From Archaeoglobales archaeon (lineage in GTDB: Archaea > Halobacteriota > Archaeoglobi > Archaeoglobales > Archaeoglobaceae), in NCBI GenBank assembly GCA_003662985.1, contig QMZD01000027.1:1-10875 (forward strand): DNA of 10,875 nt. The letters run 5' to 3'. Positions 1 to 5,970 of this stretch are shown here, piece by piece. Below the pieces are notes generated by a model. It worked only from the letters and a program-made list of their open reading frames with translations, was not told where the DNA came from and searched no databases. Position 1 is the stretch's first letter, and each line of letters begins with the position of its first letter. The position numbers were made by a program, and so were the translations under genes.

Positions 1-71
1 CCTGTATATACTATAGCCACAAATAAAAACGCAGTAATCACCAAAACCCCTACCTTTTCAAATCTTTTCAT
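1..71 (-). CDS. Start of a membrane-anchored protein, cut by the left edge
   Basis: Only the first 23 codons are present. An ATG at 71-69 follows a TGGAGTG ribosome site about seven bases upstream, just after the stop of the 102-470 gene, so it continues the same operon. The visible peptide begins MKRFEK and then runs into a hydrophobic stretch (VGVLVITAFLFVAIVY). A short basic N-terminus followed by one hydrophobic segment is the pattern of a signal peptide or a single N-terminal membrane anchor. The product cannot be named because the body lies outside the window. The gene at 474-974 has a similar N-terminal anchor, so two envelope-associated proteins may sit close together here. Confidence 0.6.
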   Translation of the reverse strand, partial: MKRFEKVGVLVITAFLFVAIVYT

Positions 72-101
72 ACTTTCACTCCATTTAGCAAACTTACAAA
101 T

Positions 102-470
102 CTAAGCTAGCCGCTGAAACTCCCCGTAAACGTCGAAAATCTCCGCATATACATCGCAAGGATCTTCCGTCTTGAAAAACCTTGTCTTGTCACAGCTTAC
201 CATTCCGTAAACCGTCCATCCCCTTACACCCTCATTTTCCCTGTATACGGAGAAGTCAAACTGGTAGAATTTATTCTTGCAATTTATGTCCTGGGAAGCC
301 CCCGGCTGAATGCTCACCTCCTCTCCACTCTTAAGGGCCTTTTTCCTCTTCAAAGCCTCAGTTATCCACTTTTTCAAAACATCATCGAAGAAGGGTTCTC
401 TCCCCGTGCAGACATATCCTCCTTCGAAAATGTCCGTGATCTCAGACTCAACAATCTCACCGACTTTCAT
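102..470 (-). CDS. Small acidic protein of unknown function (122 aa)
   Basis: I do not recognise this protein. It is soluble-looking, with no signal peptide or membrane segment, and contains four scattered cysteines rather than a zinc knuckle. Aromatic and charged residues in the second half (YQFDFSVYRE, WTVYGMV) suggest beta strands. The ATG at 470 is supported by GGAGG at 482-478, which lies inside the last codons of the upstream gene (stop at 474-476), so the two are probably translationally coupled. It sits between two genes for membrane-anchored proteins. No function is inferred. Confidence 0.75.
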   Translation of the reverse strand: MKVGEIVESEITDIFEGGYVCTGREPFFDDVLKKWITEALKRKKALKSGEEVSIQPGASQDINCKNKFYQFDFSVYRENEGVRGWTVYGMVSCDKTRFFKTEDPCDVYAEIFDVYGEFQRLA

Positions 471-473
471 TTT

Positions 474-974
474 TTATTCCTCCGAAATCCACGCTTTTCC
501 AAAAATTAGTCTTTTTCCATATTGAATTAGCTCTGCCCTCACGAACACTTCATCTCCCTTATTGATCTCCCTAAGACGGTCGAGAGTCTCATCGCCCTTT
601 GGTAAAACCTCGTAGACTAGCACTTCTGTCCCGCTCGTGTTTAACCACGCTTTGGCCGCGCAATGTGAGATTGCGCACTCTATGTCGAGGTCAACAACCC
701 TTGCTGTGAAGCAAAAGTCTTTACCAACGAACAACGCCTGTTGAGCTGAGGTTTTATTTTCAAGCTCTTCAAGTTTGTGACATGAGTAATTCTCTTTGGG
801 AGTTCCCCAGACCTCGACCATTATGTGTTCTCTTGCTGTTTTGTAACCTTCCGTGTAGTCTTCCGCCGCATGCTTGGCAATAATCTCGTGAGCAGTTGGA
901 GAAAGGATTGCCCATGTGAGAAATCCAAACCAAGCTATAAACACTACAGCTGCCAGCACATATATTTTCCTCAC
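474..974 (-). CDS. Membrane-anchored protein with a possible OB-fold domain (166 aa)
   Basis: The protein begins with a short basic segment (RKIY), then one hydrophobic helix at about residues 5-25 (VLAAVVFIAWFGFLTWAIL), followed by a long outward-facing region. The C-terminal 80 residues alternate hydrophobic and polar residues, with a GDEVFVRAELIQYGKRLIFGKAW segment split by turns, which resembles the strands of an OB-fold; this is a visual judgement. Four cysteines in the middle could form disulfides. I chose the GTG at 974 because AGGAGG at 988-983 lies eight bases upstream and the previous gene's TGA (978-976) ends one base before it. An in-frame GTG at 983 overlaps the SD itself and is unlikely. 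Function unknown; an extracytoplasmic role is inferred from the anchor. Confidence 0.75.
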   Translation of the reverse strand: MRKIYVLAAVVFIAWFGFLTWAILSPTAHEIIAKHAAEDYTEGYKTAREHIMVEVWGTPKENYSCHKLEELENKTSAQQALFVGKDFCFTARVVDLDIECAISHCAAKAWLNTSGTEVLVYEVLPKGDETLDRLREINKGDEVFVRAELIQYGKRLIFGKAWISEE

Positions 975-975
975 T

Positions 976-1365
976 TCATTCACCTCCTAGGGTTTTCTGA
1001 ACCAAAACCTTCCCTGGCTTTGCCAGTGAGTTGACGAGGCTGCCCCTTCCTCTCTCTTTCTCCCACGGACATGGTGAGATTGTCGCATACGGGCAGCAAG
1101 GAGTGCAGCAGAAAGCATCCGGGCAAGGATCTGACTCCTTGTAAACAACAGGCTTGCCGCAGTTCTTGCACCTTACTTCTCCCTCCTGCAGGGGATACTT
1201 CTTAACGTTCTTGTGGTATTCTTTGGCGGCCTTCCTCCTCAGCTCCTCTATTCTATCCTTCTTGAACTCTCCGCTCTTAAAATATTTGGCATAGCATTTA
1301 GGCCCTATCCCCCTCCTGAGCGATTGAGGGTTAGATAGGGGCCTTCCACAGATTGCACACCTCAT
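976..1365 (-). CDS. Zinc-finger protein with a DUF6011-like N-terminus (129 aa)
   Basis: The first 24 residues read C3-x2-C6-GRPL, then a spacer ending in GIGPKC24. This CxxCGRPL...GIGPxC pattern is what I associate with DUF6011, a small zinc-binding domain common in phage and mobile-element proteins; the match is from memory, not a search. A basic helical linker (about 30-57) follows, then a second cysteine cluster with C66-x2-C69, C81, C86, C87, C90, C91 and C99. The basic C-terminal tail would suit nucleic-acid binding. The ATG at 1365 has an AAAGGTGG ribosome site overlapping the stop of the 1377-1598 gene. Its TGA is one base from the GTG start of the membrane-anchored gene downstream. 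Confidence 0.8.
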   Translation of the reverse strand: MRCAICGRPLSNPQSLRRGIGPKCYAKYFKSGEFKKDRIEELRRKAAKEYHKNVKKYPLQEGEVRCKNCGKPVVYKESDPCPDAFCCTPCCPYATISPCPWEKERGRGSLVNSLAKPGKVLVQKTLGGE

Positions 1366-1376
1366 TCTACCACCTT

Positions 1377-1598
1377 TTATTTTACTAAATATTTAGTCGG
1401 GGTTTGCCTATCTGGGACGAATGCAGCAAAGCACTCCACAACGAAGACGGCATCTCCCTCATCTAGGTCATTAAGCCAGATGTGGCTCGCCCTTTTGACG
1501 GCTTCGTCGTAATCATCAAAAAGCTCGTAGTTCACCCTCTCTATGTACTTCTCCAGCTTCGGCTGGTACTCGTTCTGGATTATCAAAACCAAGAACAT
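1377..1598 (-). CDS. Small protein of unknown function (73 aa)
   Basis: Not recognised. It has a hydrophobic beta-like start (FLVLIIQ), a charged helical middle (EYQPKLEKYIERVNYELFDDYDEAVKRASHI split by turns) and a second beta-like segment (DAVFVVECFAAFV). This resembles a compact alpha/beta fold. There is one cysteine, so no zinc site. The ATG at 1598 is preceded by AGGTGA, which overlaps the TAG stop of the PCNA gene at 1607-1609, so it is probably co-translated with PCNA. A role connected to the clamp is possible from position alone. Confidence 0.7.
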   Translation of the reverse strand: MFLVLIIQNEYQPKLEKYIERVNYELFDDYDEAVKRASHIWLNDLDEGDAVFVVECFAAFVPDRQTPTKYLVK

Positions 1599-1606
1599 CT
1601 TCTCAC

Positions 1607-2332
1607 CTACTCTACCTCATACCTTGAAGCTAACACGTACCTTACTCTCAAGTCATCATTCTCAGCGCTAACAATCATTGGTTTATTTGTAGCATATTTT
1701 ATCTTAACCCACTCGGCAAAATCCAACCCGTTTGCGATCTCCTTCAAATACTCCAGAGAGTAAAATGCAGTGGCGTCTTCTCCCTCAGCTCTTCCAACGT
1801 TTGTCTGAATTGAATCCTCACACTCCGTTTCGAAGAAGCACACCCCTTCAGACGATGTAACCTTAAGAACAACGCCAAACGCAGAGTGTTTGTATATAAT
1901 CTTGCTAAATTCGTGCACCTCTACCTCCGTCGTGAGATGTTTCTCAAGCCTAGCCAGGGCCTCTTTCCTTGGTTCTTTTCTTATCCCGGTGGGATCAATG
2001 AGTGATATTTTGATAACATCCTCCCCCGATGCTGGGCTAATCTCCATCCACTCGTCAAAGATTGTCACCTGGATGTTGGTTTTCCAGTCAAAGACTCCAT
2101 CCAGCCGGTACCCATCGAGAGATTCCCAGTTTACCCCAACCACCTTTCTCTCCTCGAGTTGTGAGTTGTGTTTAACCATGGCATCGACTAGGCAAACATT
2201 ATCCGGCGAGGTTGTAAACACCCTCATTGTGTCCTCGTCTAAGTGCAACCTCGATTCATAAATCAAGGACGCCACAGCCTTAACAAACGTTCCAAAAACC
2301 TCAGGATCAAGTCTAAATTTTACCTCCTGCAT
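1607..2332 (-). CDS. pcn: DNA polymerase sliding clamp, PCNA (241 aa)
   Basis: This is a homologue of archaeal PCNA, the trimeric ring that tethers polymerase, ligase and nucleases to DNA. The length is just below the usual 245-250 aa, so both clamp domains are present. The interdomain loop at about residues 109-121 (SLIDPTGIRKEPR) matches the archaeal (A/S)LIDPSAIRKEP signature, and YSLEYLKEIA plus the C-terminus VRYVLASRYE match the strand and tail beside the PIP-box pocket. It is clearly divergent: host clamps usually have LAPRIE where this has LASRYE, and the N-terminal domain is only loosely similar. The ATG at 2332 has a GGTGG site immediately upstream and overlaps the end of the preceding gene by 20 bases. 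Genuine chromosomal PCNA genes are not normally embedded among tiny unknown zinc proteins, so I read it as an element-borne copy. Confidence 0.93.
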   Translation of the reverse strand: MQEVKFRLDPEVFGTFVKAVASLIYESRLHLDEDTMRVFTTSPDNVCLVDAMVKHNSQLEERKVVGVNWESLDGYRLDGVFDWKTNIQVTIFDEWMEISPASGEDVIKISLIDPTGIRKEPRKEALARLEKHLTTEVEVHEFSKIIYKHSAFGVVLKVTSSEGVCFFETECEDSIQTNVGRAEGEDATAFYSLEYLKEIANGLDFAEWVKIKYATNKPMIVSAENDDLRVRYVLASRYEVE

Positions 2333-2510
2333 CTTCCACCACCCTACAATACCTTTTTGCCAAAATTCCTACGATTACCTCACCCTTGTAAAAATAGTAG
2401 AATTCATCATCTTCCCTATACCTGTCGAAGAAAATCGATACTCCCTTTCTGTAAACCCTGTGGTTGTTAAGGCGGAATATTTGCCTGTGTGGCTCGTGTT
2501 TTATCGGCAT
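2313..2510 (-). CDS. Small basic protein of unknown function (65 aa)
   Basis: Not recognised. The protein is rich in Arg, His and aromatic residues (RQIFRLNNHRVYRKGVSIFFDRYRE), with a likely beta-sheet centre (FYYFYKGEVIVGILA). One cysteine. The ATG at 2510 has GAGGTGG four bases upstream. That ribosome site sits inside a hexanucleotide repeat in the end of the upstream gene, which overlaps this one by 44 bases. Its 3' end overlaps the PCNA start by 20 bases, so all three are likely translated from one message. Confidence 0.65.
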   Translation of the reverse strand: MPIKHEPHRQIFRLNNHRVYRKGVSIFFDRYREDDEFYYFYKGEVIVGILAKRYCRVVEDAGGKI

Positions 2511-2775
2511 GATCCACCTCTGCCTCTGCCTCTGCTTCTGTGTCTAAATCAAAAATAGAAATCGTAAGACCTACTATGTGCTCTCTCTCCATTCTGCTCA
2601 GGATGTCTAAACATTTGAGGTTGTAGCACTCGCCATCTTCAGACTCTTGTCTCAGGGGACATTCCTCATTGCACCAGAGCTCATCGATTAAGGGAAACAG
2701 GTCAAAAAGCTCCTTCAGGGTTATAGAAACTTTCAATCCGTTCAATTTGCTTAAAATATACTCTTCAAATCCCAT
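2467..2775 (-). CDS. Small acidic Cys-cluster protein (102 aa)
   Basis: Four cysteines in the middle (C35-x3-C39-x10-C50-x4-C55) could bind zinc or an iron-sulfur cluster. Before them is a helical, leucine-rich region (SKLNGLKVSITLKELFDLFPLIDEL in pieces). The C-terminus is a low-complexity Glu-Ala run encoded by a GCAGAG repeat, followed by a polar tail. I chose the ATG at 2775 because GAGGAGGA lies seven bases upstream and overlaps the TGA of the preceding gene; a longer frame from 2817 lacks such a site. The last 44 bases overlap the next gene in another frame, so the tail may be under weak selection as protein. Function unknown. Confidence 0.7.
   Translation of the reverse strand: MGFEEYILSKLNGLKVSITLKELFDLFPLIDELWCNEECPLRQESEDGECYNLKCLDILSRMEREHIVGLTISIFDLDTEAEAEAEVDHADKTRATQANIPP
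2517..2540. repeat. Hexanucleotide repeat, (CCTCTG)x3 plus a variant unit
   Basis: Three exact CCTCTG units and a fourth (CTTCTG) lie end to end. On the minus strand they encode the Glu-Ala run near the end of the 2467-2775 protein. Each unit carries GAGG, and the last one runs into GAGGTGG, the ribosome site of the 2313-2510 gene. Expansion or contraction would alter both the protein tail and the number of SD-like motifs. Confidence 0.85.
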
Positions 2776-2786
2776 AATATTCCTCC

Positions 2787-3020
2787 TCAACGCGATCGCC
2801 TGTCGGGCATCGCACAATGGTCATCATAGTATAAATCAAAAGTGGAGTTGCAGTTCAAGCACAGTCCAGTCTTTCCCTTGTCGATGATTTTCCTCGACTT
2901 GCAGTAGGGACAGTGCTGCCTTCTCACCTCTTTGTAGAGCTTACCATCCTGATGCACCCATCCCTTACCGGGGATGAAGCGCAAGGGCTCCCCGCACCAC
3001 AAACACCTAGTTTGGCTCAT
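2787..3020 (-). CDS. Double zinc-ribbon protein (77 aa)
   Basis: Cysteine pairs are C6-x2-C9, C37-x2-C40 and C54-x2-C57, with H23 in a GKGWVHQDG motif and C69 near the end. C37/C40 with C54/C57 form a classic zinc ribbon (CPYC-x13-CLNC); C6/C9 with H23 could be part of a second site. The arrangement fits a small nucleic-acid-binding or protein-docking factor. The ATG at 3020 is preceded by AGGTGAGGGA, and the TGA overlaps the GAGGAGG site of the next gene. A gap of 49 bases upstream holds nothing else I can support. Confidence 0.78.
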   Translation of the reverse strand: MSQTRCLWCGEPLRFIPGKGWVHQDGKLYKEVRRQHCPYCKSRKIIDKGKTGLCLNCNSTFDLYYDDHCAMPDRRSR

Positions 3021-3069
3021 TTTTATCCCTCACCTAATTTTGCTCAAGATTAACCATTCCAATCTATCC

Positions 3070-3300
3070 TCATTTTCTCTTCTCCATTACCTTCTTAATC
3101 TTCTCGAGTTCTTTCTCAAGTCTACCCTTTGAGATTTTAAGGTTCATCTCAGAAAACTGAAGGTAGTTGATTAAAACTGCGCAAGTCCTCCACTTCTCAA
3201 AAGTGTTACAGTCTGAATAGTGCTCGCAGTTCAAACATGGTGGCTTCTCCTTAACTTCCAAATCCTCAGCATCAAAATTCGGGTAAAGTAAAGGTATCAA
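3070..3300 (-). CDS. Cys4 protein with a C-terminal coiled coil (76 aa)
   Basis: Four cysteines (C22-x2-C25-x5-C31-x8-C40) form a likely metal site. After it, residues 53-76 are strongly charged and heptad-like (ISKGRLEKELEKIKKVMEK), which suggests a coiled coil and self-association. The start is TTG at 3300; AGGAGGTGG lies four bases upstream and no ATG or GTG is available in frame nearby, so the SD decides this start. It follows directly on the winged-helix gene, whose stop overlaps the SD. Function unknown; a small regulatory or adaptor protein is possible. Confidence 0.72.
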   Translation of the reverse strand: MIPLLYPNFDAEDLEVKEKPPCLNCEHYSDCNTFEKWRTCAVLINYLQFSEMNLKISKGRLEKELEKIKKVMEKRK

Positions 3301-3301
3301 A

Positions 3302-3310
3302 CCACCTCCT
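3302..3310 (-). promoter_or_regulatory. SD site deciding a TTG start
   Basis: AGGAGGTGG reads on the minus strand from 3310 and overlaps the TAG stop (3311-3309) of the upstream gene. It places translation at TTG 3300-3298, the only plausible start for the Cys4 coiled-coil protein. Confidence 0.7.
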
Positions 3311-3794
3311 AGTGTAGGAGTAGCTTAGTGTAGGAGTAGGCAACCCCGCTCACCATCATGAAGGCTTTTCCTGCCTCCCTTCTCGCCTCCTCAATCTCAT
3401 CCCTGTCGCAGACCTCGCAGAGCCATCTTCTGTACTTCTTAACCGTTGAGAATCGCGGAGATTTAACGTAAGCGGTGATAAGATAAGGTGTCATTGGCTT
3501 TCCGCATTTACATCTTACGACAAAGGCCTTTCCCTTCTCAGTCAGGCGAATTATTGTATCTGAGGAGGTTAGATCTCCCTCAGCCTCGATAAATCCCTCC
3601 TCAATTGCTCTGCGCAAAATTGACACCCTGTGGGATTTTGGTTTTCCGTAGAGCGGGGCTCCAGGGGCTCTCAGTCCGGTTCCCGGGTAGTAATCATCAT
3701 AATAGTCCATTTTCCTCTTTCCTCCTACCCCTATTGCCATTTTCCCCCCGTAGAGCTTCAGGTAGGAAATTAGCTTTTCAACCTGCTCGTCCAC
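3309..3794 (-). CDS. Winged-helix-like protein with a zinc ribbon (161 aa)
   Basis: An N-terminal helical segment (EQVEKLISYLKLYGG) and a later HRVSILRRAIEEGFIEA...IIRLTEKGKAF region resemble a winged-helix DNA-binding domain: helix, recognition-type helix, then a wing and the familiar LTEKGKAF ending. Immediately after it C95-x-C97 and C126-x2-C129 could make a zinc site. A Tyr/Asp/Gly-rich insert (DYYDDYYPGTGLRAPGAP) between the first helix and the core is unusual. I chose GTG 3794 because AGGTGAT lies five bases upstream; a GTG at 3803 overlaps the SD. A DNA-binding transcription factor is a reasonable inference, not proven. The C-terminal codons come from a 16-base tandem duplication. Confidence 0.72.
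   Translation of the reverse strand: MDEQVEKLISYLKLYGGKMAIGVGGKRKMDYYDDYYPGTGLRAPGAPLYGKPKSHRVSILRRAIEEGFIEAEGDLTSSDTIIRLTEKGKAFVVRCKCGKPMTPYLITAYVKSPRFSTVKKYRRWLCEVCDRDEIEEARREAGKAFMMVSGVAYSYTKLLLH
3310..3339. repeat. 16-base tandem duplication at a gene end
   Basis: The 14-mer TAGTGTAGGAGTAG occurs at 3310-3323 and again at 3326-3339, a period of 16. The second copy is read in a different frame from the first and supplies the TAG stop of the winged-helix gene. Confidence 0.85.
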
Positions 3795-3814
3795 AATAAT
3801 CACCTACATGTCAT

Positions 3815-4228
3815 TTACAAGTCTCTTTCTATAAACTTGATTCCCTCGAGTATGCAGAACTTCTCAAACCTGTAGTGGCGGTAGATCTTAATCCCACTGT
3901 TGTAGTCCCTGCTTTCTATGATTGTATCATAATCCTCCATGAATTGCGGGCAGGGTTGCTGGTAGCACTCGTGGATGCTCTTCATCTTAGCCATGATGAT
4001 CTTTATCCCCTCTTTCGATGCCTGATCAACTAGGTAGGCAATAAAGGAAAGGGGCAGGACGGGGATGATATACTCTGCCCCGCACTCTTTGGCAAGGTGG
4101 ATGGCATCAGCTGCCGTGGATAGTGGCCTCTGGTATTTTACAATCTTCACTTCGCCAAATTTTCGTCTGAGGGCTGAAACCTGAGCCGGCAGGGGTTCAT
4201 GCCGGCTTAGCCAGAGAATTGTTGTCAT
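3815..4228 (-). CDS. Rossmann-like protein of unknown function (137 aa)
   Basis: The protein opens with a beta strand and loop (TTILWLSRHEPLPAQ), then a helix (VSALRRKFG), a strand (EVKIVKYQ), a helix (TAADAIHLAKECG) and strands AEYIIPVLP and IKIIMA. This alternation suggests a Rossmann-like alpha/beta fold of about 85 residues, followed by a small tail with C88 and C93. I have seen the ILWLSRHEPLPAQ opening in hypothetical proteins of mobile elements but cannot assign a family. I chose ATG 4228, one base after the TAA of the MGYTHYW gene; the upstream GGGAAAGAG is only a modest ribosome site, so coupling is likely. An in-frame start further upstream would run deep into the neighbouring gene. 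Confidence 0.7.
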   Translation of the reverse strand: MTTILWLSRHEPLPAQVSALRRKFGEVKIVKYQRPLSTAADAIHLAKECGAEYIIPVLPLSFIAYLVDQASKEGIKIIMAKMKSIHECYQQPCPQFMEDYDTIIESRDYNSGIKIYRHYRFEKFCILEGIKFIERDL

Positions 4229-4229
4229 G

Positions 4230-4883
4230 TTACTCTTTCCCGCAATACCAGTCGGGCTCGAAATCCTCACCGTAGCCAAGGACATCCTGACAAATGTGCA
4301 TAGCGTCGTACCAGTGCTGAATCTCCCCATCGCTACTGATGATTATTTTATCGCCCAGGTGGTGCTTTGCAATTATCAAAAAAGCCGTTACGGCTATGTC
4401 GTAAGGCCTGTAGGCTGTTTTACAGAACCCGAATACCTTACCAACTTTTCTGGAATCGTTGTAAACCGGTCTGCCACTTGCATCATAGTAGGCAATCTTT
4501 CCGATCACCATACCATCCTCATCAACCCTCGGGAACCAGAATGTCTCATAGCTGCAATCTCCGTCACATGTCCTTGCTTTTATCAAGTGGCCGGCAAACC
4601 ATACTCCCTCCCTCGGGTCTTTTGCTTTGGAGAGAACAACTCCACCAGCTTCTTCAGTTGGCCACGGAATTATAAGATCACGTTTTGGGTGTCCACAGAG
4701 AGCATCGCCGTTGAAAACGACAGCATCGTTTGAAATCTCAGGCTCACCCGTTCCATCTCCCCCACGGAGCTTTATTCCCATGCTTTCAATAGCCTCAGCT
4801 ACCTTTTTAAAATCCTCAACGATTGCTGAGAATGTCTTCTTCGGGATCTTCTTAGGTCTATACCAATAGTGGGTATATCCCAT
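4230..4883 (-). CDS. Conserved MGYTHYW-type phage/mobile-element protein (217 aa)
   Basis: The N-terminus MGYTHYWYRP and the motifs RTCDGDCSYETF (residues 104-115), KTAYRPYDIAVTAFLII (155-171), AKHHLGD (172-178) and SSDGE (183-187) are the conserved blocks of a family I recall from phage and archaeal-virus genomes, where it is annotated only as hypothetical. H174, H175, D184 and the C106/C110 pair could be functional residues. The length looks complete. The ATG at 4883 has GGAGGGAT upstream, and the stop lies one base before the next gene's start. No biochemical function is known to me. Its presence supports a viral or mobile origin for the region. Confidence 0.82.
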   Translation of the reverse strand: MGYTHYWYRPKKIPKKTFSAIVEDFKKVAEAIESMGIKLRGGDGTGEPEISNDAVVFNGDALCGHPKRDLIIPWPTEEAGGVVLSKAKDPREGVWFAGHLIKARTCDGDCSYETFWFPRVDEDGMVIGKIAYYDASGRPVYNDSRKVGKVFGFCKTAYRPYDIAVTAFLIIAKHHLGDKIIISSDGEIQHWYDAMHICQDVLGYGEDFEPDWYCGKE

Positions 4884-4885
4884 TT

Positions 4886-5083
4886 CTATCCCTCCAGCAG
4901 GTGTTTTACATCGAATAAGATCTGCCTGAGAATTCTGGAGTGTTTGATGAAGGTTCCACCGTGGAGAAAGCTACCCTTGCGGATTTCAATTCTGAATCTG
5001 GTTTTTGATTCGTTGAAAGTCACTTCATACCCCTTTTCTTCCAGCTTGGGGATTAATTCCTTTATCTCCTCAATTTCCCTCAT
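4886..5083 (-). CDS. Small charged protein of unknown function (65 aa)
   Basis: Not recognised. An acidic helix (REIEEIKELIPKLEEKGYE) is followed by a beta hairpin (VTFNESKTRFRIEIRKG) and a C-terminal helix (SRILRQILFDVKHLLEG), an alpha-beta-alpha pattern typical of small folded domains. No cysteines. The ATG at 5083 overlaps the upstream TGA as ATGA, and GGGAGGA lies four bases before it, so it is translationally coupled to the upstream zinc protein. Confidence 0.72.
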   Translation of the reverse strand: MREIEEIKELIPKLEEKGYEVTFNESKTRFRIEIRKGSFLHGGTFIKHSRILRQILFDVKHLLEG

Positions 5084-5313
5084 GATTCCTCCCTCTCTAC
5101 TACCACATATTCTTCAGAAACAGGACGGCCACACTCCCGGCAAATATAGCAGCCATCACTGGGATCAGCCATACTAGTTGCCCACCTTACTGAGAATCTC
5201 CTGAACTGGAGGTGTACCTTGCCTAGGTACATTATCCCACATTTCCCACAGATACACAGGCGATGGAACTGATTATTTTCAGGAAGATCTCCAATTACAA
5301 TCTTCATGGCCAT
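5080..5313 (-). CDS. Zinc-knuckle protein (77 aa)
   Basis: Two cysteine clusters, C20-x-C22-x2-C25 and C55-x2-C58-x2-C61, flank a basic middle (LQFRRFSVRW). The second ends in the CGRPV pattern seen in other zinc ribbons of this window. Together they could bind one zinc in a ribbon. Start at ATG 5313 is supported by GGTGAT three bases upstream, matching the distal half of the anti-SD; an ATG two codons later is possible. The stop overlaps the next gene's ATG. Function unknown. Confidence 0.72.
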   Translation of the reverse strand: MAMKIVIGDLPENNQFHRLCICGKCGIMYLGKVHLQFRRFSVRWATSMADPSDGCYICRECGRPVSEEYVVVEREES

Positions 5314-5343
5314 ACTATCACCCTAGCCTAAAAGGAGTCATAA

Positions 5344-5667
5344 TCAACACTCAAAGACTTTGCGAACTCCTTCCTTCTTAATGTCTCTCTCAAGAAGGGA
5401 ATAAGCTTTCTTGATGGCTTCTTCTCTCGTCTCGGCCTCAACCACATAGGTCGCCCTAAAGTGGATGTGGTGCCTCATTGCAACCGACTCTCCCCTCAAC
5501 TCCCTTATCCTTCTAGCCTCCTCTTCAGCCTCTCTTTCCAACTCGTATTCGCTAACCCAGTACGGGCATGTCCCGCATCTTCTGAATCCACACTCCTCAG
5601 GCTCGAAATCATCATCCGTGGCCTCGTGGTAGTAATATGAATTTGGGTTCTCACAAACTCCCCTCAT
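5344..5667 (-). CDS. Cys-cluster and helix protein, possibly two domains (107 aa)
   Basis: The N-terminal third carries C5, C26, C31 and C34 (CGFRRCGTCPYW), a likely metal site. A charged helix (about 40-60) links it to a C-terminal segment (HIHFRATYVVEAETREEAIKKA) of the type xxVEAETxEEAIKKA, a common beta-alpha module of small phage proteins. An ATG at residue 64 could start a separate 44-aa protein, but the spacing from GGGGAG is long, so I keep one gene. The ATG at 5667 is preceded by GGTGA. Function unknown. Confidence 0.7.
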   Translation of the reverse strand: MRGVCENPNSYYYHEATDDDFEPEECGFRRCGTCPYWVSEYELEREAEEEARRIRELRGESVAMRHHIHFRATYVVEAETREEAIKKAYSLLERDIKKEGVRKVFEC

Positions 5668-5691
5668 GGTTTCACCAACAAGCAGGGGGGC

Positions 5692-5961
5692 TTATAAGCA
5701 GATTGGACAGATGTCCCAATACCCCCTTTCAGGCTTCAAGAGCGTTTCTGTCTCTTTGCCATTCTCTATTTTGACTCTTCTACAGTAGTGTTTTCCTGTA
5801 TTACTTATATCGATGATGTCAATGATGCCAGTACCTTCGACAATGATGTCCCAGTGGTTGCCAGTTCTGCTGAAATTTGTCTCAATGATTTCCACATCTC
5901 CTTCAACTCTTCTAACAGAAGTGTAAGCTCCTCTACCAGTATTTCTACCTCCTATTTTCAT
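5692..5961 (-). CDS. Small beta-rich protein of unknown function (89 aa)
   Basis: Not recognised. The sequence is dominated by alternating beta-type residues (GDVEIIETNF, HWDIIVEGTGIIDIIDI, HYCRRVKIENG), consistent with a small beta sandwich or barrel. It ends in CPIC, a lone Cys-x2-Cys pair that could dimerise around a metal. The ATG at 5961 has GAGGTGGT upstream. The gene lies directly downstream of the DnaJ-type zinc protein, separated by nine bases. Confidence 0.7.
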   Translation of the reverse strand: MKIGGRNTGRGAYTSVRRVEGDVEIIETNFSRTGNHWDIIVEGTGIIDIIDISNTGKHYCRRVKIENGKETETLLKPERGYWDICPICL

Positions 5962-5970
5962 CCTACCACC

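Noticed and set aside
4184..4207. 7-bp GC inverted repeat in the Rossmann-like gene
   Set aside because: A single 7-bp stem with a ten-base loop is within chance for a window this size.
4227..4733. Long plus-strand open frame opposite the MGYTHYW gene
   Set aside because: The minus-strand frame carries conserved motifs and a good SD; the plus-strand frame has no recognisable content and is a shadow. Other plus-strand open frames were rejected for the same reason.
5690..5699. Palindrome GCTTATAAGC as a TATA-type promoter
   Set aside because: It lies at the stop of one gene with the next start too far and no BRE-like context; no support beyond the bases themselves.
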